Below are positions 17,269-24,965 of a stretch of 64,000 nt of DNA, one piece after another. Under the pieces are notes generated by a model. That model ran no database searches, was not told where the DNA came from, and saw nothing but the letters and a program-made list of their open reading frames with translations. Position 1 is the stretch's first letter, and each line of letters opens with the position of its first letter. The stretch comes from Cryobacterium sp. PH31-AA6 (GTDB lineage: Bacteria; Actinomycetota; Actinomycetes; Actinomycetales; Microbacteriaceae): the NCBI RefSeq assembly GCF_030063195.1, contig NZ_JASISS010000005.1, positions 99,396-163,395 of the forward strand. The letters are read 5' to 3'. The translations under genes were made by a program, and so were the position numbers.

Positions 17269-20219
17269 CCGGTCCCGGCAGGACCTACCGTCTCCCTCCG
17301 GCCGCCTTCACCCCGGCCGCTGCGACGCTTCCGCCCGGCGGGCTGCCGGGACTCGACCCGGCGTACTCTCGTCTGGTCGAGGTCACCGAGAGCGGCACGG
17401 CCGTCCCGGCCAGCCGCACCTGGCACATCCTCGACAACGCGGCCCGGCTGGCGGAGCTCGGGGTCACCCCGGTCGGCACCGTGCTCTGCGTGCATGGCAA
17501 CCCGACCTGGTCTTACCTGTGGCGCGAGCTGCTGACGGCGGCGACGGATGCCGCGGCCGCCGGCCGGGACGCCTGGCGGGTCATCGCGGTCGATCAGCTC
17601 GAGATGGGCTTCTCCGAGCGCACCGGCCTGGTGCGGCCGCTGGCCCGCCGGGTCACCGACCTCGGTGACCTCACCGACTCCCTCGGGCTGGCCGGACCGG
17701 TGGTCAGCTTCGGGCACGACTGGGGCGGAGTGGTCTCCCTGGGCTGGGCCGTCGACCACCCCGAACTGCTCGGCGCGGTGATGCTGCTCAACACCGCCGT
17801 GCACCAGCCGGAGGACTCGCCCATCCCGGCGCCGCTCCGGCTCGCGCTCGCGGGGCCCGTGCTGGCCGCCGGGACCGTGACGACGCCCGCGTTCCTCGAG
17901 ACGACGCTCGCGCTGGCGCACCCGCCTCTCTCCGCAGCCGTCAAGCGGGCCTACCGGGCCCCGTATCGCGGCGCCGCCCGTCGCGGCGGGATCGGCGCGT
18001 TCGTCGCCGACATCCCGGTGGACTTCGGTCACGAGAGCGCCGCCGAGCTCGACCGCATCGCCGAGTCGATCCGTGCGCTGCGCGTGCCAGCCCTGATGCT
18101 GTGGGGTCCCCGGGACCCGGTCTTCAGCGACCGCTACCTCGACGACCTTGCCTGCCGCCTGCCGCACGCCGACGTGCACCGGTACGAGGGCGCCGGGCAT
18201 CTGATCGCGGAAGACGTGGACTACGCCGCCGCGGCCCTGACCTGGCTGGGCGAGACCTCGGTGGTCGAGTCTGTCGAGACCCCGCCCACCTCGGTGGTCG
18301 AGCCTGTCGAGACCCCGCCCACCTCGGTGGTCGAGCCCTCGGTGGTCGAGCCCCCGGTGGTCGAGCCTCCGGTGGTCGAGCCTGTCGAGACCCCGCCCAC
18401 CTCGGTGGTCGAGCCTCCGGTGGTCGAGCCTGTCGAGACCCCGCCCACCTCGGTGGTCGAGCCTCCGGTGGTCGAGCCTGTCGAGACCCCGCCCCCCTCG
18501 GTGGTCGAGCCTCCGGTGGTCGAGCCTGTCGAGACCCCGGCCCCCTGGGCCGCCGGGCCGCACCATCCGCTCTGGCACTACCTCGACGAGCTGCGCTACA
18601 GCGACGAGACTGCCCTCGTCGACATGTCACCTCCAGGCGGCGGCGCACCCCGCGTCGTCAGCTGGCGACTGCTCTCCCGCCGGGTGCGCCAGCTCGCCTC
18701 CGGCCTCGACCTGATCGGGGTGCGGAAGGGCGACCGGGTGTCGCTGCTCGTGCCGCCCGGCGCCGACCTCACCGCGGTGCTCTACGCCTGCCTCCGGATC
18801 GGGGCGATCGTCGTCGTGGCCGATGCCGGGCTGGGCCTGCGCGGCCTGACCCGCGCCGTGCGCGGAGCACACCCCGACCACGTGATCGGGGCCACCCCCG
18901 GGCTCGTCGCCGCTCGCGCCCTCGGCTGGCCGGGGCAGAAGATCTCGGTCGCCCGGCTGCCCAGGCCGGTACACCGCGCGCTTGACGTGTCCTTCACCCT
19001 CGCCGAACTCCTCTCGCTGGGCGTCGCCGAGGAACTGCCGGCGCCTCCCGGCCCTGGCGACACCGCCGCGGTGCTGTTCACCTCCGGTTCGACCGGCCCT
19101 GCCAAGGGCGTCGTCTACACCCACGCCCAGTTGGCCGCCGTCGCCTACGCGCTGCACGCCCAGTACGGCGTTGGCCTGGGCACCGGCCTGGTCGCCGGGT
19201 TCGCGCCGTTCGCCCTGCTCGGCCCGGCGCTCGGCGCCCGCTCGGTCACCCCGGACATGGACGTCACCTCGCCGAAGACCCTCACCGCGACCGCCGTAGC
19301 CGCGGCCGTTGCCGCGATCGACGCCACCGTGGTCTTCCTCTCCCCGGCGGCGCTCGCGAACGTCGTCGCCACCGAGGCCGCACTGACCCCGGCCGACCAC
19401 CGCGCCCTCTCCGGCGTGCGGAGCTTCCTCTCCGCCGGTGCCCCGGTGGCCGAACCGCTGCTGGCCGGCGCGGCCCGACTGATGCCGAAGGCGAGCGCGC
19501 ACACCCCCTACGGGATGACCGAGGGCCTGTTGATGACGGACATCACCCTCGAGGGCATCCGGGATGCCTCGCCGAGGTCCCTCGCCGACCTGGCCGGACC
19601 GGGCGGTGTGTGCGTCGGCCGACCGGCGGCGACCACCCGCATCCGGATCAGCGCCCTCGATGCCGGCGGGGCCGCGACCGGGGAACTCTCGGATGCCCCG
19701 GGCGTCACCGGCGAGATCGTCGTCTCCGCGCCGCACACCCTCGACCACTACTCCCGGCTGTGGCTCACCGACCGGGCGGCGCGGCGCGGTGCGGTCGCCG
19801 GGGAACGCTGGCACCGCAGCGGCGACGTCGGCCACTTCGACTCGGCCGGACGGCTCTGGATCGAGGGCCGCCTGCCCCACGTCATCGCGACCGCGTCGGG
19901 CGTGTTGACCCCGGTCGGCCCCGAGCAGCGGATCGAGGGCGTCGCCGAGATCGCCCGCGCCGCCATCGTCGGTGTCGGCCCGGCCGGAACCCAGCAGGTG
20001 GTTGCCGTCGTCGAGACCCGCCCGCCCGGTCGTCGGGTCGCGCTGGCCACGCCGGGCCTCGCGGACGCCGTGCGGGAAGCCTCCGGCCTGCCGCTCGCGG
20101 CGGTGCTCGTCGTGCCGCACCTGCCCACCGACATCCGGCACAACTCGAAGATCGACCGCAGCCGGCTCTCCCGCTGGGCCGACACCGTGCTCTCCGGCGG
20201 GCGGATGAGCCGCCCGTGA
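17265..20219 (+). CDS. oleBC: OleBC fusion: beta-lactone decarboxylase (OleB) plus beta-lactone synthetase (OleC)
   Basis: A 984-residue fusion. Residues about 1-325 are an alpha/beta hydrolase of the haloalkane-dehalogenase type with nucleophile Asp152 in FGHDWGG (OleB, which decarboxylates a beta-lactone to a cis-olefin). Residues about 430-984 are an AMP-binding enzyme with FTSGSTGPAKG near 605 and YGMTEGLLMTD (OleC, beta-lactone ring closure). Between them, residues 332-427 are pure SVVEP/VETPP repeats encoded by a DNA repeat. The fused order is known in Actinobacteria such as Micrococcus. GTG start overlaps the oleA stop; the stop overlaps oleD (GTGA). Confidence 0.94.
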   Translation: MTGPGRTYRLPPAAFTPAAATLPPGGLPGLDPAYSRLVEVTESGTAVPASRTWHILDNAARLAELGVTPVGTVLCVHGNPTWSYLWRELLTAATDAAAAGRDAWRVIAVDQLEMGFSERTGLVRPLARRVTDLGDLTDSLGLAGPVVSFGHDWGGVVSLGWAVDHPELLGAVMLLNTAVHQPEDSPIPAPLRLALAGPVLAAGTVTTPAFLETTLALAHPPLSAAVKRAYRAPYRGAARRGGIGAFVADIPVDFGHESAAELDRIAESIRALRVPALMLWGPRDPVFSDRYLDDLACRLPHADVHRYEGAGHLIAEDVDYAAAALTWLGETSVVESVETPPTSVVEPVETPPTSVVEPSVVEPPVVEPPVVEPVETPPTSVVEPPVVEPVETPPTSVVEPPVVEPVETPPPSVVEPPVVEPVETPAPWAAGPHHPLWHYLDELRYSDETALVDMSPPGGGAPRVVSWRLLSRRVRQLASGLDLIGVRKGDRVSLLVPPGADLTAVLYACLRIGAIVVVADAGLGLRGLTRAVRGAHPDHVIGATPGLVAARALGWPGQKISVARLPRPVHRALDVSFTLAELLSLGVAEELPAPPGPGDTAAVLFTSGSTGPAKGVVYTHAQLAAVAYALHAQYGVGLGTGLVAGFAPFALLGPALGARSVTPDMDVTSPKTLTATAVAAAVAAIDATVVFLSPAALANVVATEAALTPADHRALSGVRSFLSAGAPVAEPLLAGAARLMPKASAHTPYGMTEGLLMTDITLEGIRDASPRSLADLAGPGGVCVGRPAATTRIRISALDAGGAATGELSDAPGVTGEIVVSAPHTLDHYSRLWLTDRAARRGAVAGERWHRSGDVGHFDSAGRLWIEGRLPHVIATASGVLTPVGPEQRIEGVAEIARAAIVGVGPAGTQQVVAVVETRPPGRRVALATPGLADAVREASGLPLAAVLVVPHLPTDIRHNSKIDRSRLSRWADTVLSGGRMSRP
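18258..18545 (+). repeat. 33/15-bp interleaved repeat array encoding the OleB-OleC linker
   Basis: This stretch of 288 bp is made wholly of six 33-bp units (TCGGTGGTCGAGCCTGTCGA then GACCCCGCCCACC) and six 15-bp truncated units (like CCGGTGGTCGAGCCT). All lengths are multiples of three. Copies are nearly identical at the DNA level, including third positions, so the array is recent or homogenised. The same sequence, out of any gene, occurs at 41888-41911, 51446-51594 and, in degraded form, 23807-23830 and 37846-37867. Confidence 0.95.
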
Positions 20220-21286
20220 CCGGTTCCGCGGGTGCTGCGCCGCACCGCGGGACTCCCGCCACCCGCGGAGCGGCGCGGCACCCGCACACGGGGACCGCGG
20301 GGGCGCCGGAGACGGCGGCGCTCAGGGTGCTCGTCACCGGCGCAAGCGGGTTCCTCGGTCGCGCCGTCGCCGCCCGGATCGCCGCCGCCGGGCACGAAGT
20401 CTTCACCTTTCAGCGCCGGGCGTCCGGAGTGCCGGGGGTGGCGGACCGGCTCGGCTCGATCGGTGACCCCGTCTCGGTCGCCCGTGCGGTCGCCGACATC
20501 GATGCCGTCGTGCACCTCGCCGCGAAGGTTTCCCTCGCGGGCGAGGCGGCCGATTTCGAAGCCGTGAACGTGGGCGGAACCCGCAGCCTGCTGGCCGCGG
20601 CGGAGGATGCCGGCGCCTCCCGTTTCGTCTACGTGTCGTCGCCGTCCGTGGCGCACGCCGGGGCATCCATCGTCGGCCTTGACGCCCTCCCGGCCGACCC
20701 CGACCGGGCTCGCGGCGACTACGCCCGCACGAAGGCCAGGGCCGAGCTGATCGCGCTCGCCGCTGACTCCCCGCGGCTGCGCGTCGTCGCGGTGCGCCCG
20801 CACCTGGTCTGGGGGCCCGGCGACACCCAGCTCGTCGCGCGAATTGTGGAGCGCGCCCGGGCCGGACGGCTGCCGTTGCTCGGGCACGGCGCCGCCCTGA
20901 TCGACACCACCTACATCGACAACGCGGCCTCGGCCATCGCCGCGGCGCTGGAGCGCGCCGACGCCGTGCACGGGCGCGCCTATGTGGTCACCAACGGCGA
21001 GCCCCGGCCGGTGGCCGAGCTGCTCGCCGGAATGTGCGAGGCCGCGGGAGTGGCTGCCCCGGGCTGGCGGGTACCGGCGGTGCTCGCCCGCGGCGCCGGA
21101 TCGCTGATCGAGGCGGCCTGGCGGGTGCGGCCGGGCGCCGATGAGCCACCGATGACCAGGTTCCTGGCCGAACAGCTCTCGACCGCGCACTGGTTCGACC
21201 AGCGCCAAACCCGGGCCGACCTGCATTGGACCCCCGAGGTGACCCTCGATGAGGGCTTCCGGCGGCTCGCGGCGTCGTACCGGTAG
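20216..21286 (+). CDS. oleD: OleD, NADPH-dependent 2-alkyl-3-ketoalkanoate reductase
   Basis: A 356-residue extended SDR that reduces the OleA product to the beta-hydroxy acid used by OleC. After a 37-residue Ala/Gly/Pro/Arg/His-rich leader, the cofactor motif is VTGASGFLGRAVA; SSPSVAHAG and YARTK hold the catalytic Ser, Tyr and Lys, and RPHLVWGPGDTQLV is the substrate loop. GTG at 20216 overlaps the oleBC stop by 4 bp; the leader may be untranslated if a later start is used. It completes the oleABCD set in pathway-compatible order A, BC, D. Confidence 0.92.
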   Translation: MTGSAGAAPHRGTPATRGAARHPHTGTAGAPETAALRVLVTGASGFLGRAVAARIAAAGHEVFTFQRRASGVPGVADRLGSIGDPVSVARAVADIDAVVHLAAKVSLAGEAADFEAVNVGGTRSLLAAAEDAGASRFVYVSSPSVAHAGASIVGLDALPADPDRARGDYARTKARAELIALAADSPRLRVVAVRPHLVWGPGDTQLVARIVERARAGRLPLLGHGAALIDTTYIDNAASAIAAALERADAVHGRAYVVTNGEPRPVAELLAGMCEAAGVAAPGWRVPAVLARGAGSLIEAAWRVRPGADEPPMTRFLAEQLSTAHWFDQRQTRADLHWTPEVTLDEGFRRLAASYR

Positions 21287-21293
21287 CATCGGG

Positions 21294-21412
21294 CCGGGTC
21301 GGGTCCTGGTCGGCGTCGGCGTCCAGGTCCTGGTCGGCGTCCGCGTCGGGGTCAGGGTCCCGGTCGGGTCCGGGTCGGGTCCTGGTCGGCGTCGGCGTCG
21401 GGGTCAGGGTCC
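21294..21412. repeat. low-complexity GGTC-rich repeats between convergent genes
   Basis: A 30-bp direct repeat (starting CCGGGTCGGGTCCTGGTCGG) occurs at 21294-21323 and 21370-21399, and a 16-bp one (GTCGGGGTCAGGGTCC) at 21345-21360 and 21397-21412. The whole space between oleD and the GntR gene is made of GGTC-phased units. It has no clear hairpin with a T-tract. Confidence 0.8.
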
Positions 21413-21413
21413 G

Positions 21414-21782
21414 CTACGGACGAATCCCGAGGGCCGCCGCCACGATCCGGAGGGCCTCGGCCGCGTCAAGTCCGAGCGCCCGCGCCCGTTCGGCGTAGGC
21501 GATCGCGGCCAGTTGCGCCTGCTTGTGAGTGGCGTCCCCGGTCGCGGCGATGAAGGAGCCGAGCCGGCCCCTCGTCTCGATCACCTGGTCGCGCTCGAGT
21601 TCGCGGTAGGCCCGGGCGACCGTGTTCGCGGCCAGGCCGAGCGTCTCGGCCAGGCGGCGCACGGTGGGCAGTTTGTCGCCCGGCGCGAACGCGCCGCTGC
21701 GCACGCCCTCGATCACCTGCGTCCGCAGCTGCTCGAACGGCGGCGTCGGCGAGTGCGGGTCCAGCATCAGGGTGATGGCCAT
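21414..21782 (-). CDS. GntR family regulator, YtrA subfamily
   Basis: A 122-residue protein. The GntR winged HTH covers residues 12-75 (PFEQLRTQVIEGVRSGAFAP, KLPTVRRLAETLGLAANTVA, RAYRELERDQVIETRGRLG). A short C-terminal dimerisation helix pair follows, the size of the YtrA subfamily. YtrA proteins usually repress an adjacent ABC transporter operon; none is next to it, so its target lies elsewhere or is the divergent DUF1905 gene 90 bp away. AAAGGAGT precedes the ATG. Confidence 0.88.
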   Translation of the reverse strand: MAITLMLDPHSPTPPFEQLRTQVIEGVRSGAFAPGDKLPTVRRLAETLGLAANTVARAYRELERDQVIETRGRLGSFIAATGDATHKQAQLAAIAYAERARALGLDAAEALRIVAAALGIRP

Positions 21783-21871
21783 GTGACTCCTTTGTGCAAT
21801 TTATGTACCAAGCTAATCGCCGGTTAGCCGCGAGGCAAGGCGGACGGCCCAGGGCGGGGCATACTCGAGTC

Positions 21872-22321
21872 ATGAAATTCACCACGGTGCTCGAACTCGG
21901 CGGCAAGACCGCGACCGGAATCCCCGTGCCCGAGGCTGTCGTCGCGGCCCTGGGTGCCGGCAAACGGCATCCGGTCGTCGTGACCATCGGCTCGCACAGC
22001 TACCGCAGCTCGGTCGCGCCCTACCGCGGGGCGTACATGATCGCGATGAGCGCGGAGAACCGCGCGCTCGCCGAGGTGGCCGCCGGGGACGAGATCGAGG
22101 TTGACCTCCGACTCGACACCGAGCCCCGTGAGGTGGAGGTGCCCGCTGACTTCGCCGCCGCCCTCGCGAACGAGGATGCCCGCGCCGCCTTCGACGCGCT
22201 GTCCTATAGCAACCAGCGCCGGCACGTGCTCGCCATCGAGGGGGCGAAGGCCGCAGAGACCCGCGAGCGGCGCATCCTCGCAGCGCTCGCCGAACTGGTG
22301 CCGCCGTCCCCGGCCGAATAG
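21872..22321 (+). CDS. DUF1905 / YdeI-OmpD-associated domain protein
   Basis: A 149-residue protein with an N-terminal DUF1905 barrel (MKFTTVLELGGKTATGIPVP, VTIGSHSYRSSVAPYRGAYM, AAGDEIEVDLRLD). The C-terminal YdeI/OmpD-associated helix region (FDALSYSNQRRHVLAIEGAK, ETRERRI) follows. ATG at 21872 gives the family start; the longer frame from 21794 would begin in the GntR promoter. Function unknown. Confidence 0.85.
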   Translation: MKFTTVLELGGKTATGIPVPEAVVAALGAGKRHPVVVTIGSHSYRSSVAPYRGAYMIAMSAENRALAEVAAGDEIEVDLRLDTEPREVEVPADFAAALANEDARAAFDALSYSNQRRHVLAIEGAKAAETRERRILAALAELVPPSPAE

Positions 22322-22359
22322 TACGAGAGCGCACGGTCGGCGGTCGGTAGGCTCTGAGG

Positions 22360-23130
22360 GTGACCTGGCCCAGCGACCTGCCCGCCCAATTGGCGGGGCT
22401 CCTGCCGAGCCTGGTCGGCATCCTGGTGCTGATCAGCATCGTCTCTTTGGTGTTGAAGGCCTACCGGGTGTCGCGCCCGTTCGCCCCGGCGCTCGCCGTG
22501 TTGCGCGGTGCCCTCCAACTCGCGGCGATCAGCCTGATCCTCAGTGGGATCATCTCCGACCCGTTCTGGGTCGGCGTCGGCCTCACGGTCATGTTCATCG
22601 CGGCGGTGAGCACGGTCAACCGTCGGCTCGGCGCCACCCGACGGCACTTCGGCTGGGTGGCCGCGTCGATGGGGCTCGGCATCCTGGTCACCCTCGGCGT
22701 GGTCTTCTCGGTTGGAGCGATCGAATTCTCCCCGCGGTATGTGCTCTCGTTCGGTGGAATCGTCATCGGCAACGCGATGTCGATCGCGACGCTCTCCGGC
22801 CGCCGGTTCGGCGAGGCCGTCACCGAGCACTGGGATGAGGTGGAAGGCTGGCTCGCGCTGGGCGCGACTCCCCGTCAGTCGACGGCGGAGCTCGCCCGCC
22901 GGGCCGCCTACTTCGCGATGATCCCGTCGACCGACCAGACGAAGACCACCGGGCTGGTCACCCTGCCTGGCGCCTTCGTCGGCGCGATCTTCGGCGGGGC
23001 GAGCCCGCTCGAGGCCGGCAGATTCCAGATCGTCGTGCTGGCCGGCATCCTCTGCGCCGGCTCAATCGCCGCCGTCACCCTGATCCGTTTCCTCGCCCCG
23101 GTCACCCACCGCCCGGTCCCGATCCCCTAA
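22360..23130 (+). CDS. FetB/YbbM-like (UPF0014) ABC permease
   Basis: A 256-residue integral membrane protein with about seven hydrophobic segments. It has the UPF0014 hallmarks: VLRGALQLAAISLILSGI near residue 47, GNAMSIATLSGRRFGEAV near 137, EGWLALGATPRQS near 164 and MIPSTDQTKTTGLVTLPGAF near 187. E. coli FetB works with the ATPase FetA in iron export. No fetA-like gene is adjacent, so the ATPase partner is elsewhere. It begins with GTG, 38 bp after the DUF1905 gene. Confidence 0.88.
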   Translation: MTWPSDLPAQLAGLLPSLVGILVLISIVSLVLKAYRVSRPFAPALAVLRGALQLAAISLILSGIISDPFWVGVGLTVMFIAAVSTVNRRLGATRRHFGWVAASMGLGILVTLGVVFSVGAIEFSPRYVLSFGGIVIGNAMSIATLSGRRFGEAVTEHWDEVEGWLALGATPRQSTAELARRAAYFAMIPSTDQTKTTGLVTLPGAFVGAIFGGASPLEAGRFQIVVLAGILCAGSIAAVTLIRFLAPVTHRPVPIP

Positions 23131-23147
23131 ACCCCGCCCGCTCCTAC

Positions 23148-23210
23148 CCGCGAGAGTGCACTTTTCGCCCGTTCGCGGGTGGGGAGGGGGCGAAAAGTGC
23201 ACTCTCGCGG
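23148..23210. terminator. perfect 23-bp-arm hairpin between convergent genes (copy A)
   Basis: Arms 23148-23170 and 23188-23210 are perfect reverse complements (core GAGAGTGCACTTTTCGCCC) around a 17-base loop. It sits between fetB-like (+) and lrp (-), so it may serve as a bidirectional terminator. A second copy with a compensatory pair is at 36447-36507. Confidence 0.8.
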
Positions 23211-23245
23211 ACGGGGACGAAGTGGGGCGAGGCGAGGCGGAGCGG

Positions 23246-23683
23246 CTACTGGGCGGCTCGGTGGATGAGGCGGGAGAGCACGATGGCACTGCGGGTGTGA
23301 TCAACGTTCGGGGCGAGCCGTACCTTTTCGAGTGCCGCTTCCAAGCCGGCGATGTCGCGCGCCCTGATGTGCACAATGGCGTCGGCGCTGCCGGTGACCG
23401 TGCCGGCATCGACCACCTCCGGCACGCCGGAGAGGATGCGCAGCAGCTCTTCCGGCGCGACCGTGCCGCGGCAGAACAACTCGACGTAGGCCTCCGTGCT
23501 CATGCCGTCGATGGCCGGGTCGACCTGGATCGTGAACCCGCGGATGATGCCGTCCGTGACCAGCCGGTCCACTCGCCGTTTCACGGCCGACGCAGACAGG
23601 CCGACGATCGAGCCGATGTCACCGTAGCCGGCGCGGGCATTCTGGCGAAGAAGATCGAGAATGCCGCGGTCCAGGTTGTCCAT
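23246..23683 (-). CDS. Lrp/AsnC family regulator
   Basis: A 145-residue Lrp-type protein: HTH at residues 1-50 (LDRGILDLLRQNARAGYGDI, GLSASAVKRRVDRLVTDGII), then an alpha/beta RAM ligand domain (YVELFCRGTVAPEELLRIL, VTGSADAIVHIRARD). It is divergent from the amidinotransferase-fold and rocD genes, an arrangement common for Lrp-type control of arginine/ornithine catabolism; the effector may be arginine or ornithine (inference). Confidence 0.9.
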   Translation of the reverse strand: MDNLDRGILDLLRQNARAGYGDIGSIVGLSASAVKRRVDRLVTDGIIRGFTIQVDPAIDGMSTEAYVELFCRGTVAPEELLRILSGVPEVVDAGTVTGSADAIVHIRARDIAGLEAALEKVRLAPNVDHTRSAIVLSRLIHRAAQ

Positions 23684-24101
23684 CCCGCGAGTCTAGGCGA
23701 AATCGTTGCGCTTTCGAGGGCTTTCGCGCACCAAATTTGCGCCCGATAGCGGGAATCACTGGATACCTGCGCAGGGTTCTGTTGCCGCGGCGGCGACCGC
23801 GGGTCCGGTCTCGACAGGCTGGACCATCGGCACGTCCACCGCTACGGCGACCGCTACGCCGACCACTGCGGCGACCGCGGCGCCGGTCTCGCACGCATGC
23901 GTGCGCGGCGAGCGAGGATCACGCAGGAATCGAGCGTGATTTAGCGTGACATGCCGATTCATGCTGTGTGAGACTGGAACCGGCGTCCCTGCATGGTCTT
24001 CGGTTTCAGCCGGGCAGGGCTCTCGTGAGTGACCTGGTCCGCCATCCACCCCCGTGTTCCGATCTTGCCCCCAGCGGCGGAACGCAGACGAAGGAGCTCC
24101 A
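23684..24101. promoter_or_regulatory. 418-bp noncoding region between lrp and the arginine-related operon
   Basis: No convincing gene is seen. It holds an imperfect palindrome GCGCACCAAATTTGCGC (23726-23742) close to the lrp start, a plausible Lrp site; a degraded GGTCTCGACAGG repeat copy (23807-23830); short CGGCGACCGCTA-like repeats (23835-23880); and a perfect 16-bp palindrome CGCACGCATGCGTGCG (23890-23905). A 7-bp inverted repeat, ATCACGC and GCGTGAT, spans 23918-23940. Long untranslated leader, operator sites or a small RNA are possible. Confidence 0.5.
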
Positions 24102-24965
24102 ATGACGACCAATCTCGACGCGCTCGTCTCGCCAGAGGCACCCGTGCGCACGCCGGTCAAGCGCACGATCCTGATGTGCAAGCCCAGTTATTTCACGGTG
24201 GTCTACCGGATCAACCCCTGGATGGACCCGGCCGTGCCCACCGACACCTCGCTGGCCGTCGCCCAGTGGCAGACGCTCTACGACACGTACATCGGCCTCG
24301 GCTTCGACGTGCACCTGATCGACCCGATCGACGGCCTGCCCGACATGGTCTACGCGGCCAACGGCGGCTTCGTCATCGACAACATCGCCTACGGCGCGGC
24401 GTTCACCTATGAGCAGCGCCAGCCCGAGGGCCCGGCCTACATGGACTGGTTCCGCGACAACGGCTTTGACGTGCGCGCGCCGAAGGAGATCAACGAGGGC
24501 GAGGGCGACTTCCTCCTCGTCGGCGACGTCATCCTGGCCGGCACCGGCTTCCGCAGCGCCTCGCACAGCCACGAAGAGGTCTCGGCGATCTACGGCCGCC
24601 CGGTGATCACGCTCAACCTGGTCAACCCGAACTTCTACCACCTGGACACGGCCATCGCTGTGCTCGACACGTCACCGGGCTCAGGGAACGGCCACATCGC
24701 CTACCTCCCGAGCGCCTTCGATGAGCCCAGCCTGGCCATCCTGCGTGAGCGCTACCCGGATGCCGTGATCGTCACCGAGGAAGACGCGGCCATCCTCGGC
24801 CTCAACTCCTACTCCGACGGCTACAACGTGGTCATCGCCGCCCGAGCCAAGGACTTCGAACGCCAGCTGCGCGAGCGCGGCTACAACCCGATCGGCGTCG
24901 ACCTGTCCGAGCTGCTGCTCGGCGGCGGCGGCGTGAAGTGCTGCACCCTGGAGCTGCGCCGATGA
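24102..24965 (+). CDS. ddaH: amidinotransferase-superfamily hydrolase (dimethylargininase-like)
   Basis: A 287-residue penta-alpha/beta-propeller (guanidine-modifying) enzyme. Expected catalytic elements are NEGEGDFLLVGD near residue 128, His near 180 in FYHLDTAIAVL and a Cys pair at 280-281 in GGGVKCCTLEL. The family hydrolyses guanidino or ureido groups; DDAH releases citrulline. The loop around Asn87 reads MVYAANGGF, and the next gene, overlapping by 4 bp, uses ornithine, so an ornithine-forming activity (arginine dihydrolase or citrulline hydrolase) is a serious alternative. ATG at 24102 has AAGGAG upstream; the earlier in-frame start is rejected. Confidence 0.85.
   Translation: MTTNLDALVSPEAPVRTPVKRTILMCKPSYFTVVYRINPWMDPAVPTDTSLAVAQWQTLYDTYIGLGFDVHLIDPIDGLPDMVYAANGGFVIDNIAYGAAFTYEQRQPEGPAYMDWFRDNGFDVRAPKEINEGEGDFLLVGDVILAGTGFRSASHSHEEVSAIYGRPVITLNLVNPNFYHLDTAIAVLDTSPGSGNGHIAYLPSAFDEPSLAILRERYPDAVIVTEEDAAILGLNSYSDGYNVVIAARAKDFERQLRERGYNPIGVDLSELLLGGGGVKCCTLELRR

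Noticed and set aside
18258..18545. CRISPR-like array
   Set aside because: Units are directly abutting or truncated versions of each other, with no unique spacers, and lie in frame inside oleBC.
17124..18578. 484-codon minus-strand frame rich in LDRLDHRG repeats opposite oleBC
   Set aside because: The peptide repeats are only the antisense reading of the linker DNA repeat; no start or domain support.
23706..23949. small frames in the lrp upstream gap
   Set aside because: Two plus-strand and one minus-strand frame overlap here with repetitive Thr/Ala/Arg content and no ribosome sites or family match.
24054..24101. longer N-terminus for the amidinotransferase-fold hydrolase
   Set aside because: The extra residues are unlike the family, and AAGGAG stands correctly before the ATG at 24102.
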